Shown here: one piece after another, positions 34,701 to 43,451 of the stretch
Numbering within the stretch: position 1 is the stretch's first letter
Layout of the letters: each line of letters opens with the position of its first letter
Notes under the pieces: model-generated
Databases searched by the model: none
What the model was told of the DNA's origin: nothing
The model's input: the letters and a program-made list of their open reading frames with translations, nothing else
Assembly (NCBI GenBank): GCA_023525975.1
Contig: CM042032.1
Location: 73,616,260-73,680,259 of the forward strand
Direction: 5' to 3'
Source of the DNA: Smallanthus sonchifolius
Lineage: Eukaryota > Streptophyta > Magnoliopsida > Asterales > Asteraceae
Length of the DNA stretch: 64,000 nucleotides
Translations under genes and position numbers: made by a program

Positions 34701-37700
34701 GTGTAGAAAGCAGTATGGACTCTGGGGTTATGGATTATGGAGCTTTGTTTCACGCTATGCACAGTGGGGAAACGATGGTGAATTTGAAAAAGGGTGACTT
34801 TGGAAAGGTGCGGTTAGGCAACGGTAAGATTCTTAAGGTTACGAGAATGGGAGATGTTAATCTGAAGACTCCATTAGGAACTACATGGAACTTACAGAAT
34901 GTCAGAGTAATTCCAGGTTTGAAGAGGAAACTTATTTTTGTAGGTCAACTAGATGAACTAGGACTGGATGTCAAGTTTGGTGGTGGCAAGTGGAAGGTGA
35001 TTGATGAAAATCTCGTGATTGCTCGGGGAAAGAAACGGGGATCGTTGTACATGGTTGAGGTACTTACTGAGGGATGTGTGACCGTCCCGACTCAGAGTGA
35101 TAAAGTCCGGTTTGTTGAATCTCGCTCTAAGAGGGTTCACTTTGCAAACGTGAAGCCTGGAGCTACTGCGATGTCAGTTGAATGTGTTCGGAGGTTGAAA
35201 CCAGTCATGGGGTTTGGGAACAGTGGGAGCACGGGACATCAGACATGTTCTGTGTACAGTTCCGAGAGTCCGCTGGGTTTTGAAGACTAAGGTTCCGAAT
35301 GAGAAAGTCTCTCCTGAGGATTGTTTGCTGAGTTTGGAGAGTGATAATGGTTCTCGATATATCTCTGGAGCCGGTGGAGCGTGCAAGCCGGTTGAGACAG
35401 AAGATAGGTCGGTGGTGGAAATAACCACGGCTGGGTCTGGTATGACTGGTATTTGGTTGAAGCTCGATGGAGCTTCAACGGGCCTTTCAGGTAACTGATG
35501 AGATGAGTCACTGCAACTAGGAGGGTTTGACATGGAGTCTAAGATTAGGCTTGGAGGACTTGATTATAAAGATTACTGGAGTTACTGGTGCCGAGTTCGC
35601 TTGGATGGTTTGTATGGGCAAAGCTTTCAAGTGGGAGATTGTTGGGTTGTGAAAGCTTTGGGCCGGACGGGGCTCTTTTGGGCCTGTTATGGCTGTAAAC
35701 AAGGAAAAGGGGCAGCCGGCCCTAGTTTGCTTAATTAAGTGGTTGCCATATTTAATTAGCCCTAATCTTGTTATTATAAATATCCTTAGTCATGTAATTG
35801 TAATTCTTTGTAGCACCAAATAATAAAAGAAACCCTACTTGCAGTCGTGGACGTAGGTCACTTTGGCCGAACCACGTTATTTCCTTGTGTCGTTTATTGC
35901 TTTCTACTTCTTTTCGTTTGTGCGTGTTTGTGTGTGGTTTTTCCACTGCGTTACCGACTTTGATACCTGGCAATATATATACTCTCTAATAAATAAAGGT
36001 TTTGGTGGGACACTTGTCACTCTACTATGCATCCTCATTCTTTTTTCCCACCTCTCTCTCTCTTATTAATTATACAAATTTCTTTAATTGTTTTTATAAT
36101 TTTTTGTTTCTCGCCTCTCTTTCTCCTATTAAATAATAATGATTTCTATATTTGTTTTTATAAAACGTTTTTTATTTAAAAAAAATTAGGTTTGTTCATA
36201 AAACATTTTTATAAATTGAACATTTTCTTTCATTCTTTTTATAAAACATTTTTTAAAAATAACTATATAACGTTTCTAGAATTTGAATTAAAAAACTATG
36301 TAATATGTCATAAATATGCAATATGTAAATTTTTATTACTAAGTATACAACATTGCATTTATTCAACCCGTGTAATACACCGGGTTTCTAACCTAGTATA
36401 TATATATATACCTAAAGTAGCATTAACAACCGAGTAAGAAACTAATAATAGTATAATATGAAGTGGAAAGTGAAAAGAAATCAAAAGAAGTTGCTCAAGT
36501 GTTTCCAAAAATTTATGGCTACACTAGTAGCTCTCTTCACTATCCCTGTGACCCGTCATCAACGTTTGGTCGCTTCTCGCAACACACTGAAGCGCTCCAA
36601 ATCGCACGCCTTACGTCTGACCCTCAACTGATGTAGCTCGAAGCGCAGAGACCCACGCCTGTGTTGGTTTTAATCTTGACTTAAGTTTTAGTATTTGGTT
36701 TTTAATAATTAGTATTTTAGTATTTGCTTTTATTTGGTGATTTAAATAAATGGTAGTAGAAGATCATGGGTGGACCGAGTTCAAAGGAAGAAAAGAACGT
36801 TGGATTTAGTTTGAAGGAGTTTGTTTTTGTCCGGGTATTAGGGAGAGTCTAATGGTACTTTTGATTGAGTCATTTTGTATGGTAGGCATTTTGGGTATTG
36901 AATAAAGTACTCTCTGCATCACTTTGCATTCGAAAGTAGTCTGCAAAATATCCATATTTATCTCTTCTCTTTCATATTACTAAAGCAATATTCAACAAGA
37001 GTTGTGTGTGCTCCGAGTGTGTTTTAGTGTGTATAAAACTTGGGGCCTGAGACCAACAGCCTGGGGTTGCTTTTTTAAACCATGTTTCTAAGATACATGT
37101 CAATTAATGTCTACATGCTTGTATAGTGCATACGACTCTTTTGGGGAGGCCATGATTCTACACAAGCTCTAAACGCGCTCAAATACTTCTCTACCATAGT
37201 CGCTCTTGTTGCAAGGACAATTCAGACTCAAAGGCCAGGGATAACTCTGCAAATAATTGCTGGATCTACCTCAGGATTTGCAACAGTTTTCAATACCTAC
37301 TGGGATATGGTGATGGATTGGGGTCTGCTATGTAAGAATTCTGAGAATCCATGGTTAAGAGACAAGCTTATTTTGCCCAACAGATCTATCTACTTTATAG
37401 CAATGGTAATTACTATTTACAACATCAAATAAAGCCCTAATTAAGATGCAATTAGGTTAGATCTAAATCTACGTTCACTAATTTGCAGGTATTGAATGTA
37501 ATACTGAGACTTGCCTGGATGCAAACTGTTATGGGTATCCAGGATGCCCCTTTCCTCCATGCAAATGCCCTAATTGCGTTAGTCGCATGTTTGGAGATCA
37601 TTCGGCGTGGCCTATGGAATTTCTTCAGGTTAGTTCCGTTCCTGATTGAGATTGCGTAAAAATAATATCATGAAAGCATAATCTGACCTTGTGTTTGATG

Positions 37701-37803
37701 ATTCAGGTTGGAGAATGAGCATTTGAACAATGTTGGAAAATTCAGAGCTTTTAAGTCGGTGCCCTTGCCTTTTAGCTATGAAAACGACGACAAGAATCTA
37801 TAG
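22769..37803 (+). CDS. PHO1-C: PHO1-like phosphate exporter (SPX-EXS), 755 aa, 11 exons
   Basis: PHO1 proteins move inorganic phosphate out of root cells into xylem from Golgi or plasma membrane, with the SPX domain sensing inositol pyrophosphates. Exons: 22769-23324, 23412-23676, 23757-23805, 23882-23953, 24035-24164, 24244-24623, 24820-24969, 25049-25198, 37127-37405, 37489-37628, 37707-37803. All junctions are GT-AG and phases join without stops (2,268 nt). Exon 1 starts MKFGKEFASQMVPEWREAYM; the SPX domain runs to about residue 320 with the basic SKIMKKYEK. Membrane segments start in exon 6 (CFFGCSLALVVAIIV). EXS motifs follow: FYVCYYGWGDF, TYWDMVMDWGLL, RRGLWNFFRLENEHLNNVGK. Intron 8 is 11,928 bp because of nested transposons. 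Which PHO1 family member it matches is not resolved. Expression is untested. Confidence 0.92.
25595..27488 (+). mobile_element. Copia Z: short, young, internally deleted copia element
   Basis: The LTRs are only about 123 bp (25595-25717 and 27366-27488) and differ at one base (GAGTGATTAG versus GAGGGATTAG), so insertion was recent. The PBS TGGTATCAGAGC starts at 25719 and the purine tract TTGAGGGGGAA ends just before the 3' LTR. The ends read TATTAG...TTAAC rather than TG...CA. The target is a TATATA run in the copia Y LTR, so the exact edges are ambiguous. Gag, protease and integrase are gone. Confidence 0.85.
25842..27353 (+). CDS. Copia Z reverse transcriptase-RNase H, uninterrupted
   Basis: One 503-codon ORF covers a full copia RT and RNase H. 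RT copies element RNA into DNA and RNase H degrades the RNA strand. Motifs in order: WRDAMAEEYKAL at the start (the first residues lie upstream of the ATG), KWVYRLKRDQHG (about 30-42), QLDVQNAFLHGDL (about 93), SLYGLKQAPRAWF (about 130), the catalytic YVDDIILTG (about 180), then RNase H residues in SDADWAG, STESEYKAL, WCDNLGA and HVEIDFHFVRE. The first ATG is internal to the original polyprotein, about 125 bp after the PBS, because gag to integrase are deleted. Nothing in the motifs looks damaged. Whether it is expressed is unknown. Confidence 0.9.
   Translation: MAEEYKALLRNGTWTLVPPVSNANVVDCKWVYRLKRDQHGTIKRYKAQLVAKGFKQQAGVDYHETFSPVVKATTIRVVLSFAVARGWSLRQLDVQNAFLHGDLQETVYLRQPPGFVDPAKPNHLCLLHKSLYGLKQAPRAWFQRLSGVLHRLGFKGSKTDPSLFIYSSAGTLLYMLVYVDDIILTGNSQAAIGGIVKNLSNTFAVQDIGTLSYFLGIEVTSKGSDLILSQKKYIMELLTKAGLSQSKPVPSPCSTSATLALGDSPLFENPMRYRQVVGALQYLTLTRPDITFAVNKVCQFMHSPTENHLSAVKRILRYLQGTSHHGLLFQRASGSTLHAYTDAHFRSLTAFSDADWAGCPDDRRSTGGYAIYLGSNLVSWSARKQRTVSRSSTESEYKALADTVAELTWLEALLRELHVPVQSAPILWCDNLGATYLSANPIFHARTKHVEIDFHFVREKVAQGKLSVQFISTNDQIADVFTKPLPSERFATLRDKLQLVSRS
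28151..31057 (+). CDS. Copia Y gag-protease-integrase, with triplicated integrase segment
   Basis: The ORF of 968 codons starts MAEEGKVKIVAFDGQDYGFW, a Tnt1-type gag; I prefer this ATG to one 60 bp upstream because it matches the copia X gag start. The zinc knuckle CWNCKEKGHFRSQC is near residue 236, and the protease site is WIMDSGASFH near 305. Integrase follows with LWHQRLGHMSDKG...CEPCVLGKQ (zinc finger) and IHSDVYGP (first catalytic Asp). The next 115 residues, with the second Asp (SDNGGEY) and the Glu (GVAERMNRT), occur three times in frame. The frame ends at 31057 before RT. Normal copia pol has one such segment, so the encoded integrase is about 230 residues too long. Confidence 0.92.
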   Translation: MAEEGKVKIVAFDGQDYGFWRMQIEDMLYQKSLHLSIIGLTAKPEKMSEADWNLLDRQAFGVVRLSLSRNVAYNIVKEKTTSGLLKALADMYEKPSAVNKVFLIRQLVNTKLREGSSVSAHINDFNSILTRLEYVDINFEDELQALLLSSLPESWSGTVTAVSGSSGTTKLTFKGMRDLILNEDVRRKNAGETSSSILHTEGRGRRPERGNNRGRSKSRKRGQSKPRADIECWNCKEKGHFRSQCPKPVVAKNNKEVNNVTADEEEEEVEDDALICCVENTIESWIMDSGASFHVVPCPELVKNLRTGNFGKVRLANDKTLDIAGIGDVDLKTTLGTIWTLKDVRVIPNLKRKLISVGQLDDQGHGVFFGDGQWKVIKGNLVIARGKKKGTLYMVEVPADGVNAMTSSPSPSNLWHQRLGHMSDKGLKMLAEKGKFPDLKKVETGFCEPCVLGKQKKVTFLKTTQAPKAQKLELIHSDVYGPTSVQSVGGSSYYVTFIDDATRKVWVYFLKNKFEVFDTFKKWKIAVENETDLKVKCLKSDNGGEYISKEFTDYCADQGIKMIKTVPGTPQQNGVAERMNRTLNERARSMRLNAGLPKMFQSVGGSSYIVTFIDDATRKVWVYFLKNKFEVFDTFKKWKIAVENETDLKVKCLKSDNGGDYISKEFIDYCADQGIKMIKTVPGTPQQNGVAERMNRTLNERARSMRLNAGLPKMFQSVGGSSYYVTFIDDATQKVWVYFLKNKFEVFDTFKKWKIAVENETDLKVKCLKSDNGGEYISKEFTDYCAGQGIKMIKTVPRNPQQNGVAERMNRTLNERARSIRLNAGLPKMFWADAVNTTAYLINRGPSVPLGFKIPEEVWKGKEVSLKHLKVFGCSVYRLLSDRDKLDPKAKKCTFIGYGLDEMGYRLWDSESRKVIRSKNVTFNETELYKDKNATKPEVQKEYIVVDTETENTSDTETPTDIQDSVRG
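29606..30640 (+). repeat. Three tandem 345-bp copies within integrase
   Basis: Units start at CAATCGGTAGGAGG: 29606, 29951 and 30296, with a period of exactly 345 bp (115 codons), and each ends CCCCAAAATGTTC. Unit 2 differs from unit 1 at only a handful of bases (for example GGGGATTAC for GGGGAATAC); unit 3 has several others (for example CCAAGAAATCC). Reading frame is kept through all three. Confidence 0.97.
31059..32769 (+). pseudogene. Copia Y reverse transcriptase-RNase H, broken by frameshifts
   Basis: This continues copia Y pol in a second frame (31059-31841) and a third (31825-32769). The first shift lies in the linker after integrase (DTETPTDIQDSV then EVDDSIDSDSSEE). The second falls inside the RT active site: YVDD at 31812-31823 is followed by GTTAATT where a further AT is expected, so the next residues MLIAGSD are read from another frame, 2 nt lost. 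RT motifs KWVYRVKDEHDG, QLDVKTAFLHGDL and SLYGLKQAPRQW precede it. RNase H keeps TDADLGG, STTEAEYMA, FCDNQSAI and HIQLRYHFIR. The element cannot make active RT by itself. Confidence 0.9.
33910..35290 (+). pseudogene. Copia X gag-protease remnant
   Basis: Gag starts MAEDGKVQIEKFNDTDFAWW. After SLPDT a TAG (34366) replaces the Trp expected from copia Y (SLPESWSG). The frame continues through GMRDLILGEDVR to a zinc knuckle CSGCKK, where an extra A in a run of seven (about 34600) shifts the frame; the rest, VGHFKSQC, is read one frame over. The protease site is MDYGALFH instead of MDSGASFH, so the usual DSG triad is lost. LNGNKILKVTRMGDV-type sequence and LKRKLIFVGQLDELG follow. A short integrase scrap (SLESDNG, about 35335) joins directly to the end of RNase H (GASTGL, about 35480), marking a large deletion. 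Confidence 0.85.
35983..36396 (+). mobile_element. Non-autonomous Helitron (H1)
   Basis: It begins TCTCTAATAAATAAAGG and ends with a short hairpin (CCCGTGTAATACACCGGG) followed by TTTCTAACCTAG, and the next base is T: the Helitron pattern of 5' TC, 3' hairpin, CTRR end and insertion between A and T. Related elements lie at 49426, 61206 and 61835. There is no Rep-helicase gene. Confidence 0.72.
36662..37058 (+). mobile_element. Solo LTR (397 bp) in the intron-8 MITE
   Basis: It runs TGTTGGT...ACCAACA (7-bp perfect inverted ends) with a perfect 5-bp target duplication GCCTG (36657-36661, 37059-37063). It contains AATAAA near its 3' third. No PBS or interior is present. Its family is unlike copia X, Y or Z. 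Confidence 0.88.
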
Positions 37804-38125
37804 CTAGTCTTCTTTATTCGTATCAACTGTTCAACCCTAGAGATTGCAAGTTTTGGATCTCTACTCCATGTGGGTTTTATTTCGTGTTCCTGTTAAAATT
37901 ATAAATATTGTTTTAAGTAATATGTCGTAATAGTACATCATGAACTTGAAAAAAAGTCATATTTTATAAGTTACAAGATAATCATAAAATACTTATAAAG
38001 ATTAAAATTACTTTTCTTAAAAACGTTAACAATAGCGACTCTTGGCGTGATCGATCGATCAATCCAGGAGGGGGAGGGGGGGAACCTGTGTTGGCCGGGT
38101 GCGAGTGAAACAGGAGACCACCAAG
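37804..38125. other. 3' flank of PHO1-C, no gene
   Basis: The first 60 bp after the stop resemble the 3' flank of PHO1-D (TATCAACTGTTCAACC versus TATCAACAGTTAAACC). A G-rich run sits at 38068-38081. Nothing else is supported. Confidence 0.6.
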
Positions 38126-38906
38126 CAGGGACGTCTCAATTATTTTGGTGGCATAAAGCGAACAAAAAATATGAGGCCCCAACTTACAAAGTTCATGTCA
38201 TAAACCATCCTCCTTTATCCAAGTTTGGGACCGACAATAATAAACTAAAAAGTTTATATTGGTGAGGTTCATTATCATTATTAATTTCATCTACGTTTTT
38301 AGGCTCGTCTACATTTAGAGGTTCATCTATATCTATAGATTCGTCTATATTTAGAGGTGCATAATCTTTTAGGGTTGTTACAAATTTTAGTAAATAACAT
38401 TTTTCTGATTCCATTTCAGCTTATTGCTTATATATATTTTCTTTTATAATGACCAAATTCATGCTTCTTAATTCGAGTTGACATGATTAGAGCAAGATTT
38501 ATCACAAATTTGGGCAAATTCACAAATTAAAACAAATTATAAAGTTCAAGTTTTAAGTCAGGTTATCAAATTTAAGTGCATCGGATTTAACAATCAACTG
38601 ACCACAAACCATATAAAGTCATAGAATATCACATAATAACAATCAATAGATAAAGCTTGAATTGTACCTGGGATAACAGAGAAACAAAAAATCCAATTTC
38701 CAAGTAGAATATTATGATCTGCTTCTCGCTTAAAAATGAAAAACCAAGTTCCCAAGCAGAATCCGATTACATATTTACATGGCCCAGTAGTAGGCAACAG
38801 GCGAACCCAAATAACATATGTATATATATAAAAAAAAACCGGAGGCCCTTTTGATGTGGTGGCCTAAAGCTAGGGCTTTAGTTTCTTTACCCAATAGACG
38901 CCAGGC
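38126..38906. mobile_element. Decayed hAT-like transposon, non-autonomous
   Basis: The left part CAGGGACGTCTCAATTATTT with GGTGGCATAAAGCG and GAGGCCCC, and the right part GGAGGCCCTTTTGATG with GGTGGCCTAAAGC, resemble ends of the TTF-type hAT family common in plants. The minus-strand ORF 38414-38193 has a DEPLNVDEP-type repeat and no recognised domain. No target duplication was found. Low confidence. Confidence 0.35.
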
Positions 38907-39784
38907 TAGTGTCCGGTCTCTGTATAAGGTTTGGATCCAAGGTTTGGATCCATATGTATATATACGCAAACAAAATTATAATAAAAAATAATAATAATAC
39001 AATTGAATGTGGCAATACACAATGGATGAAACTTGTTACCGTTCATAAACATATTTTCTATATATATAGTTTATAGAGTTTATACTATTTAATATGGTTT
39101 TTCTATAAATAAAGTTATAGTTTCAATCCTATTATGAGTTGATTAGATCATCTCCAACGAAATGACGGGCATGCGTCATGTACGTCGTTCATGTCGACTC
39201 GTCCGTCTTCTCCCTTTTCTCTCTAATTTCCTCATTGATCGGACTCTCTATCCTTCCTCTCCCACGGACCGCCCATGGGACGGATCTGACTCTCTATCCT
39301 TCCTCTCCCATAGACTACCATTTGATTCCCACGGGTGCACATGTCCGCACAGTCATCTCCTAGTCCCTCTCTCTTCCATGGCTCCACATCATACAACTCT
39401 ATCACGAGTCTGGCTTTGGAAAATGTAGTGTATTTCATGAGATACTCGTTAAACTAAATGTCATCATTTAAATATGCTTGAGTAATTATATCTATATTTA
39501 AAGATTAATGAAATGAATAGTAACTCTTTTGTCAAGTAGTGTGACTTAGGTTTTGTTTTTTACTTTTTGAGCTTTTCTTTTTCCTTTTTCGTTTTTTTTT
39601 AATTATTGCGTCTGTATTTGCGTTCAGGATTTTTTGGTTCTACGTTTTCAAGTTTTACGGCGGAGTGATTACGACGGGGTATGTTTTAAGGTTTTATGAC
39701 GGGGTGACAGACAGCCGTTGCGACATGTTTTTATATATGGGGTATGTTTTAGGGTTTTACAAAGGAGTGACAGGCATTGTTGCA
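38907..39784. other. No recognisable gene
   Basis: AT-rich flank with a 13-bp tandem (AAGGTTTGGATCC, about 38928-38951). A pyrimidine-rich patch at 39200-39370 repeats a block of about 55 bp (ACTCTCTATCCTTCC... twice). The antisense and sense ORFs here look like composition artefacts. Confidence 0.45.
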
Positions 39785-40599
39785 AATTAGTCGAACCGAT
39801 AACGACCAAATTCCCGCACGCGTAACTTTATGAGTGACACTAATTTTTTTTCACCCCTCATACTATATGGAATTTACGCTTTTAACCCGTTTGTTTGTCT
39901 AATAATTCCGTTTTTCTTTAATAGTTTTAGTTCGTTGTCTTTTTATAAAAAAAATGGAATGAACGAGTGTTTTTGATTTTTTTGTGAACGTCCAGATATA
40001 ATATGGGCTATAGCGAGTGCACTTATCGTTGCGGTACCGACCTACCGTGATGAACTGAACCGATTATGAGCGAGAAATATCATTGCCAGTATTGGTATCG
40101 GTATTCGCTTTTGTGGTTTTCGACGAGTCTAGGCGATAACGACCAAACTCAAGTCGTAGCGAGTGCGATTACCATTGCGGTACCGTGCCGAATCGAACCG
40201 ATTATAAGCGAACATCATCGCTGCCGACAATAATATTATTGGGACCGAAATCATTATTCGCTTTTATGGTTTCCAATAGCGATCATGACCAAACTCAAGT
40301 CATAGCGAGTGAGGTTACCATTGCGATACCGTGCAGAACCAATCCGACTATGAGGCGAACATCAATGTTACCGGCATTGGTGTTATCGGAACCGGTATCG
40401 GTATTCACTGTATTGTTATTTGCTTTTATGGTTTCCGATTAGTTGAGCCGATAACGACAAGTGTCACGCCACGTATCGCGGAGAAGACCAGTGCCACGCC
40501 GGTTTCCGATGAGCTGAGCCGATAACGACTAAACTTCCGTCACATAGTGCGAATTTTTTTGTAAACGGAACCCACGCAACGACGGGTTGACCCAACTAG
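39785..40599 (+). mobile_element. Helitron 3' part with diverged internal repeats
   Basis: Units of about 140 bp with GATAACGACCAAACTC, GCGAGTG, ATTACCATTGCGGTACCG and CGCTTTTATGGTTTCC recur at least three times (about 40010, 40150, 40290). The block ends in a hairpin, AACCC-ACGCAACGAC-GGGTT, then GACCCAACTAG before T, which fits a Helitron 3' end. The 5' end was not found. Confidence 0.55.
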
Positions 40600-41475
40600 T
40601 TTATATGTATTTATAAATTATATTGTTGATTCAAAATATCAATTGACATATTTTTATAATGATTTAAACAATTAAATTCAATCAATTGTGTTATTTGTCA
40701 AACAAAAACTAAACTAAAGTAACTTAGAGTATTTAAGTTTTGTAATTAAGAAAAAAGGCTTGTTATAAAACTCATATTAATTACTGAACTTTATAATACC
40801 AAACATAACAAACAAATTTCATTAGGTCATCCGTAGTGGTTTCACGTCTAAGTGATCCACTTCCCGCTACGTCACTGACACATCAGAATCAGCACAGGGG
40901 TAATCACTGCCCATAATCACTAAGATGCGTAGTGGTTTCACGCCCTGCATTAATGAGTGAAATTTTTTATTTCATTTTGTTAATCTTTATAAACAATTGA
41001 TATTTATTTTTTAAAACAACTACTTATCATTTGAAATGTCGACCCAAACACGTTAAAAACCACTTACATGACGAAAAATAATTTTTTTTAAAACAACTCC
41101 GTTTTCGTTAAAATTTATACATGGATGTTCATAAAAATAAAATAAACAAGCCCGTGTATTTCGTTTTCTTTTAAATAATTACCGATCATGAGTTATTTAA
41201 GAGAAACCAAATTAAATCAAAATGTAAATATAAATAAAGAAATAGAAAAATGAAATGATGAGATGTCTCTTTATAATTGGTTTGTTAATTGAATGCAAAG
41301 TGTCCCTTGCCGGTGAATATATTCACGCCTCATCTCCCTCACGCCCGTTAAAACCCTTGTGGTGCAGTGTTCACTAGCGTAAAAGGGTGAGGTGACACTC
41401 ACTCCCCTCCCTTTCAGGCTTACTACACAAACTCTTAAGGTTATTATTCATCAAAGGAAAAATTAGTTAAATTAA
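40600..41475. other. No recognisable gene; probable decayed small transposon
   Basis: CGTAGTGGTTTCACG occurs twice (about 40851 and 40930), and the stretch ends with TCACTCCCCTCCC. Such sequence is usual in non-autonomous plant DNA transposons, but I could not define ends or a target duplication. Confidence 0.4.
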
Positions 41476-41907
41476 GAGTAAATTACACAAATTGTCCTTT
41501 AATTATATATGAAATTGCATTCTATGTCCTTTGACTTTAATAATTACAGAGATTGTCTTTTTTTAGAAATTTTGCACATATTTCGTCCTTTCCACTAACT
41601 GGTGTTAACTTTTTCTGTTAAATATTGACATGTGCCTTGTATATGAGGGTATAATGGTCTTTTTACCTACAAAAAAACTATTTATGTAATTTTCCACTTC
41701 ATCTTCTTCATAAAACCCTAAACCACCCAACCCTAACCCCATTGTTCTTTCTCTGTCTGCAAGAACCCTACCTATAAAACAAAAATACATTTTTTTGTAT
41801 CTGAAATCCCCCACCCAGCAACCAACGAATTTGCTTCATATAATTCCTGATATATCATTTACTTGTGGAAAACTGTTTATGGCATCATAACTCATCGGTT
41901 TTCTTGA

Positions 41908-42358
41908 TTAGTTTCAGAGTAAACAAGTTTCCATGGTCCTCTCTTTGTTCCTCACCTGTGAAATCCCCTGTGAAATCCACAGACAAAAAGAAAATGATAT
42001 TAAGGAATTATTTATTTTATATATTATTTATTAGCTTAGCATCTTTGGTCATGCTCATGGATCTAATGTTAGAAATGTTGGTACCAATGATGTGATTTGA
42101 ATATTTGACCATGAGTGAATGTGAATCAACTTACCTCCTGATTCCAGCTACTACTCGCAATGCCATAAATATAAACAATTAGGCCCAAACTCCAGCAAGA
42201 CCGAATTTAGGCCCAGCAAGAAGAAAGAATGCAGAGGTTCCTAATCCGATTACCACCTGCAAATTGTATATCAATTAGACTTGAGGCCTGAGAATCTAGT
42301 AGACAGAGTACAATGAAAAACAGCAGTTACCATGGAATATGAAGCGAATCCAAAGTTG
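41908..42358 (-). pseudogene. Captured MATE/DETOXIFICATION transporter fragment (three exons)
   Basis: MATE proteins are 12-helix antiporters that expel organic compounds. On the minus strand, an exon piece encodes FGFASYSM (about 42358-42331), then an intron with GT and TTGCAG ends, then exon 42256-42135 encoding VVIGLGTSAFFLLAGPKFG and MALRVVAG, then GTAAGT and an intron, then an exon near 41965-41910 with GTKRGPWKLVYSE and a stop. This matches the C-terminal end of the DTX44/45 and EDS5-type group as I recall it. An in-frame stop follows AGVWA. Exon-intron structure is kept, so genomic DNA was captured rather than cDNA. Not functional. Confidence 0.75.
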
Positions 42359-42971
42359 GTGATGACGGGGTAGCCCAATGACAAATTCAGAGGCCCAGAA
42401 TAAAGGCAACAGGCCCAATAACAATATGGCCCAAAACGAGCCCGACCTGAGCCTGGGAAGAGACTCGTAAACATGATAAGAAAATAACATGCAAGTAATA
42501 AAGACCATAATCCAAACAAAGTACAAAAGAGGCATGATCAGAATGGACAGGAAGGAACATTGTCCACTGCCCTTCTTACCTACAGGGAAAGAGGGGAAGT
42601 CAACATGCAGAGAAAAAGCCTGGCAAGGACCAATGTCAACATATTTTACCCTTTAAGGAGAATATCCCAAACACAAGGCAGGGACCAAAGCACAAGGGAT
42701 CTGCCAAGCACCGAAATAGAAAGCTCAAAGTCACGGGAGTCCCAACATCCATAGTATAAATAAGGAATGCTCCTCTCCAAGGTAAACACACTGAATCCCA
42801 ACCCATCTTCCACTTTCTATATCTCACACTCATAACCCTTACTGATTCTCACATCGGAGGTGGATCGCAGGAGATCTTCTTCTGCGGTGAGCCTAACGGT
42901 TTCTTTCATCTTAGCAGGGCAAGGCTATCTTGGGCTGCTTTCATCAGTGTAGCAACAAGTAGGTTGCATCG

Positions 42972-43451
42972 ATAAGGAAAAAACTGGCTGGAGGAGTTGC
43001 GCAGCGTATTATGGGCCATAAGGACAACAGAAAAAACGAGTAATGACAAGACTCCTTCCAGTCTCACTTTTTTCACTTTTGAATCAGAAGCCATGATTCC
43101 AGCTGAAGTAGGAGTCATGTCAACAAGGTGAAGCATGTTTAGGGCAGCAAATAACGAAAGTGAGCTCTCTCTCAACCTGGATCTGCTGGAAGAACAAAGG
43201 GATGAAGCATGCATCAAGGGGGCTCGGTAAAAATTACAGATGGAAAAATACTACAACGCCCGGGAGACCTCGTTTTAAGAAAGAATGAAGCAAGCAGTCA
43301 GCAAAACACTGGGAAAATGGGCCCAAGATGGGAGGGTCCCTACCAAGTTGCAGAAAGTCACAAGGGTGGAACATACAAGCTACAGTACATGGATGGCAAA
43401 CCAGTGCCCGGGCATTGGAATGTAGTAAACATTCGACGTTTCCACACTTAG
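42972..43451 (+). pseudogene. Tat-clade integrase C-terminal remnant
   Basis: The sequence reads WLEELRSVLWAIRTTEKTS, then AMIPAEVGV, LNLDLLEEQRDEACIKGAR, then one frame over GDLVLRKNEASSQQNTGKMG, GPRWEGPYQVAESHKGGTYK and NVVNIRRFHT. This is the end of gypsy pol, in which integrase inserts the DNA copy, with the GPY-type terminal domain of Tat/Ogre elements. Frameshift and stop codons are present; the N-terminal and catalytic parts are missing. Confidence 0.85.

Larger units (their letters stand above)
25443..35972 (+). mobile_element. Copia X: internally deleted Ty1/copia element hosting copia Y
   Basis: The 5' LTR is 25443-25469 plus 33147-33426 (split by copia Y) and the 3' LTR is 35640-35972; they run TGTTGGG...CTAACA and TGTTGGG...CTGGCA. 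The PBS TGGTATAAGAG follows at about 33429, and a purine tract AAGTGGGAGAT precedes the 3' LTR. Flanks ATATC and ATATA give a 4-of-5 target duplication. The interior (33427-35639) keeps gag and protease but lacks most of integrase, RT and RNase H. Confidence 0.85.
25253..37084. mobile_element. hAT-type MITE in PHO1-C intron 8, expanded by nested insertions
   Basis: It has a perfect 8-bp target duplication TTTCTAAG (25245-25252 and 37085-37092), and PHO1-D intron 8 has a single TTTCTAAG at the same place. The ends, CTTTGTTTTAAAAAGCGC and (reverse) CATGGTTTAAAAAAGCAA, match the MITE at 19951. Its own sequence is only 25253-25442, the pieces around 35973-36661, and 37059-37084, with GCGCAAGGCGC repeats. 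The rest is copia X/Y/Z, a Helitron and a solo LTR. Confidence 0.85.
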
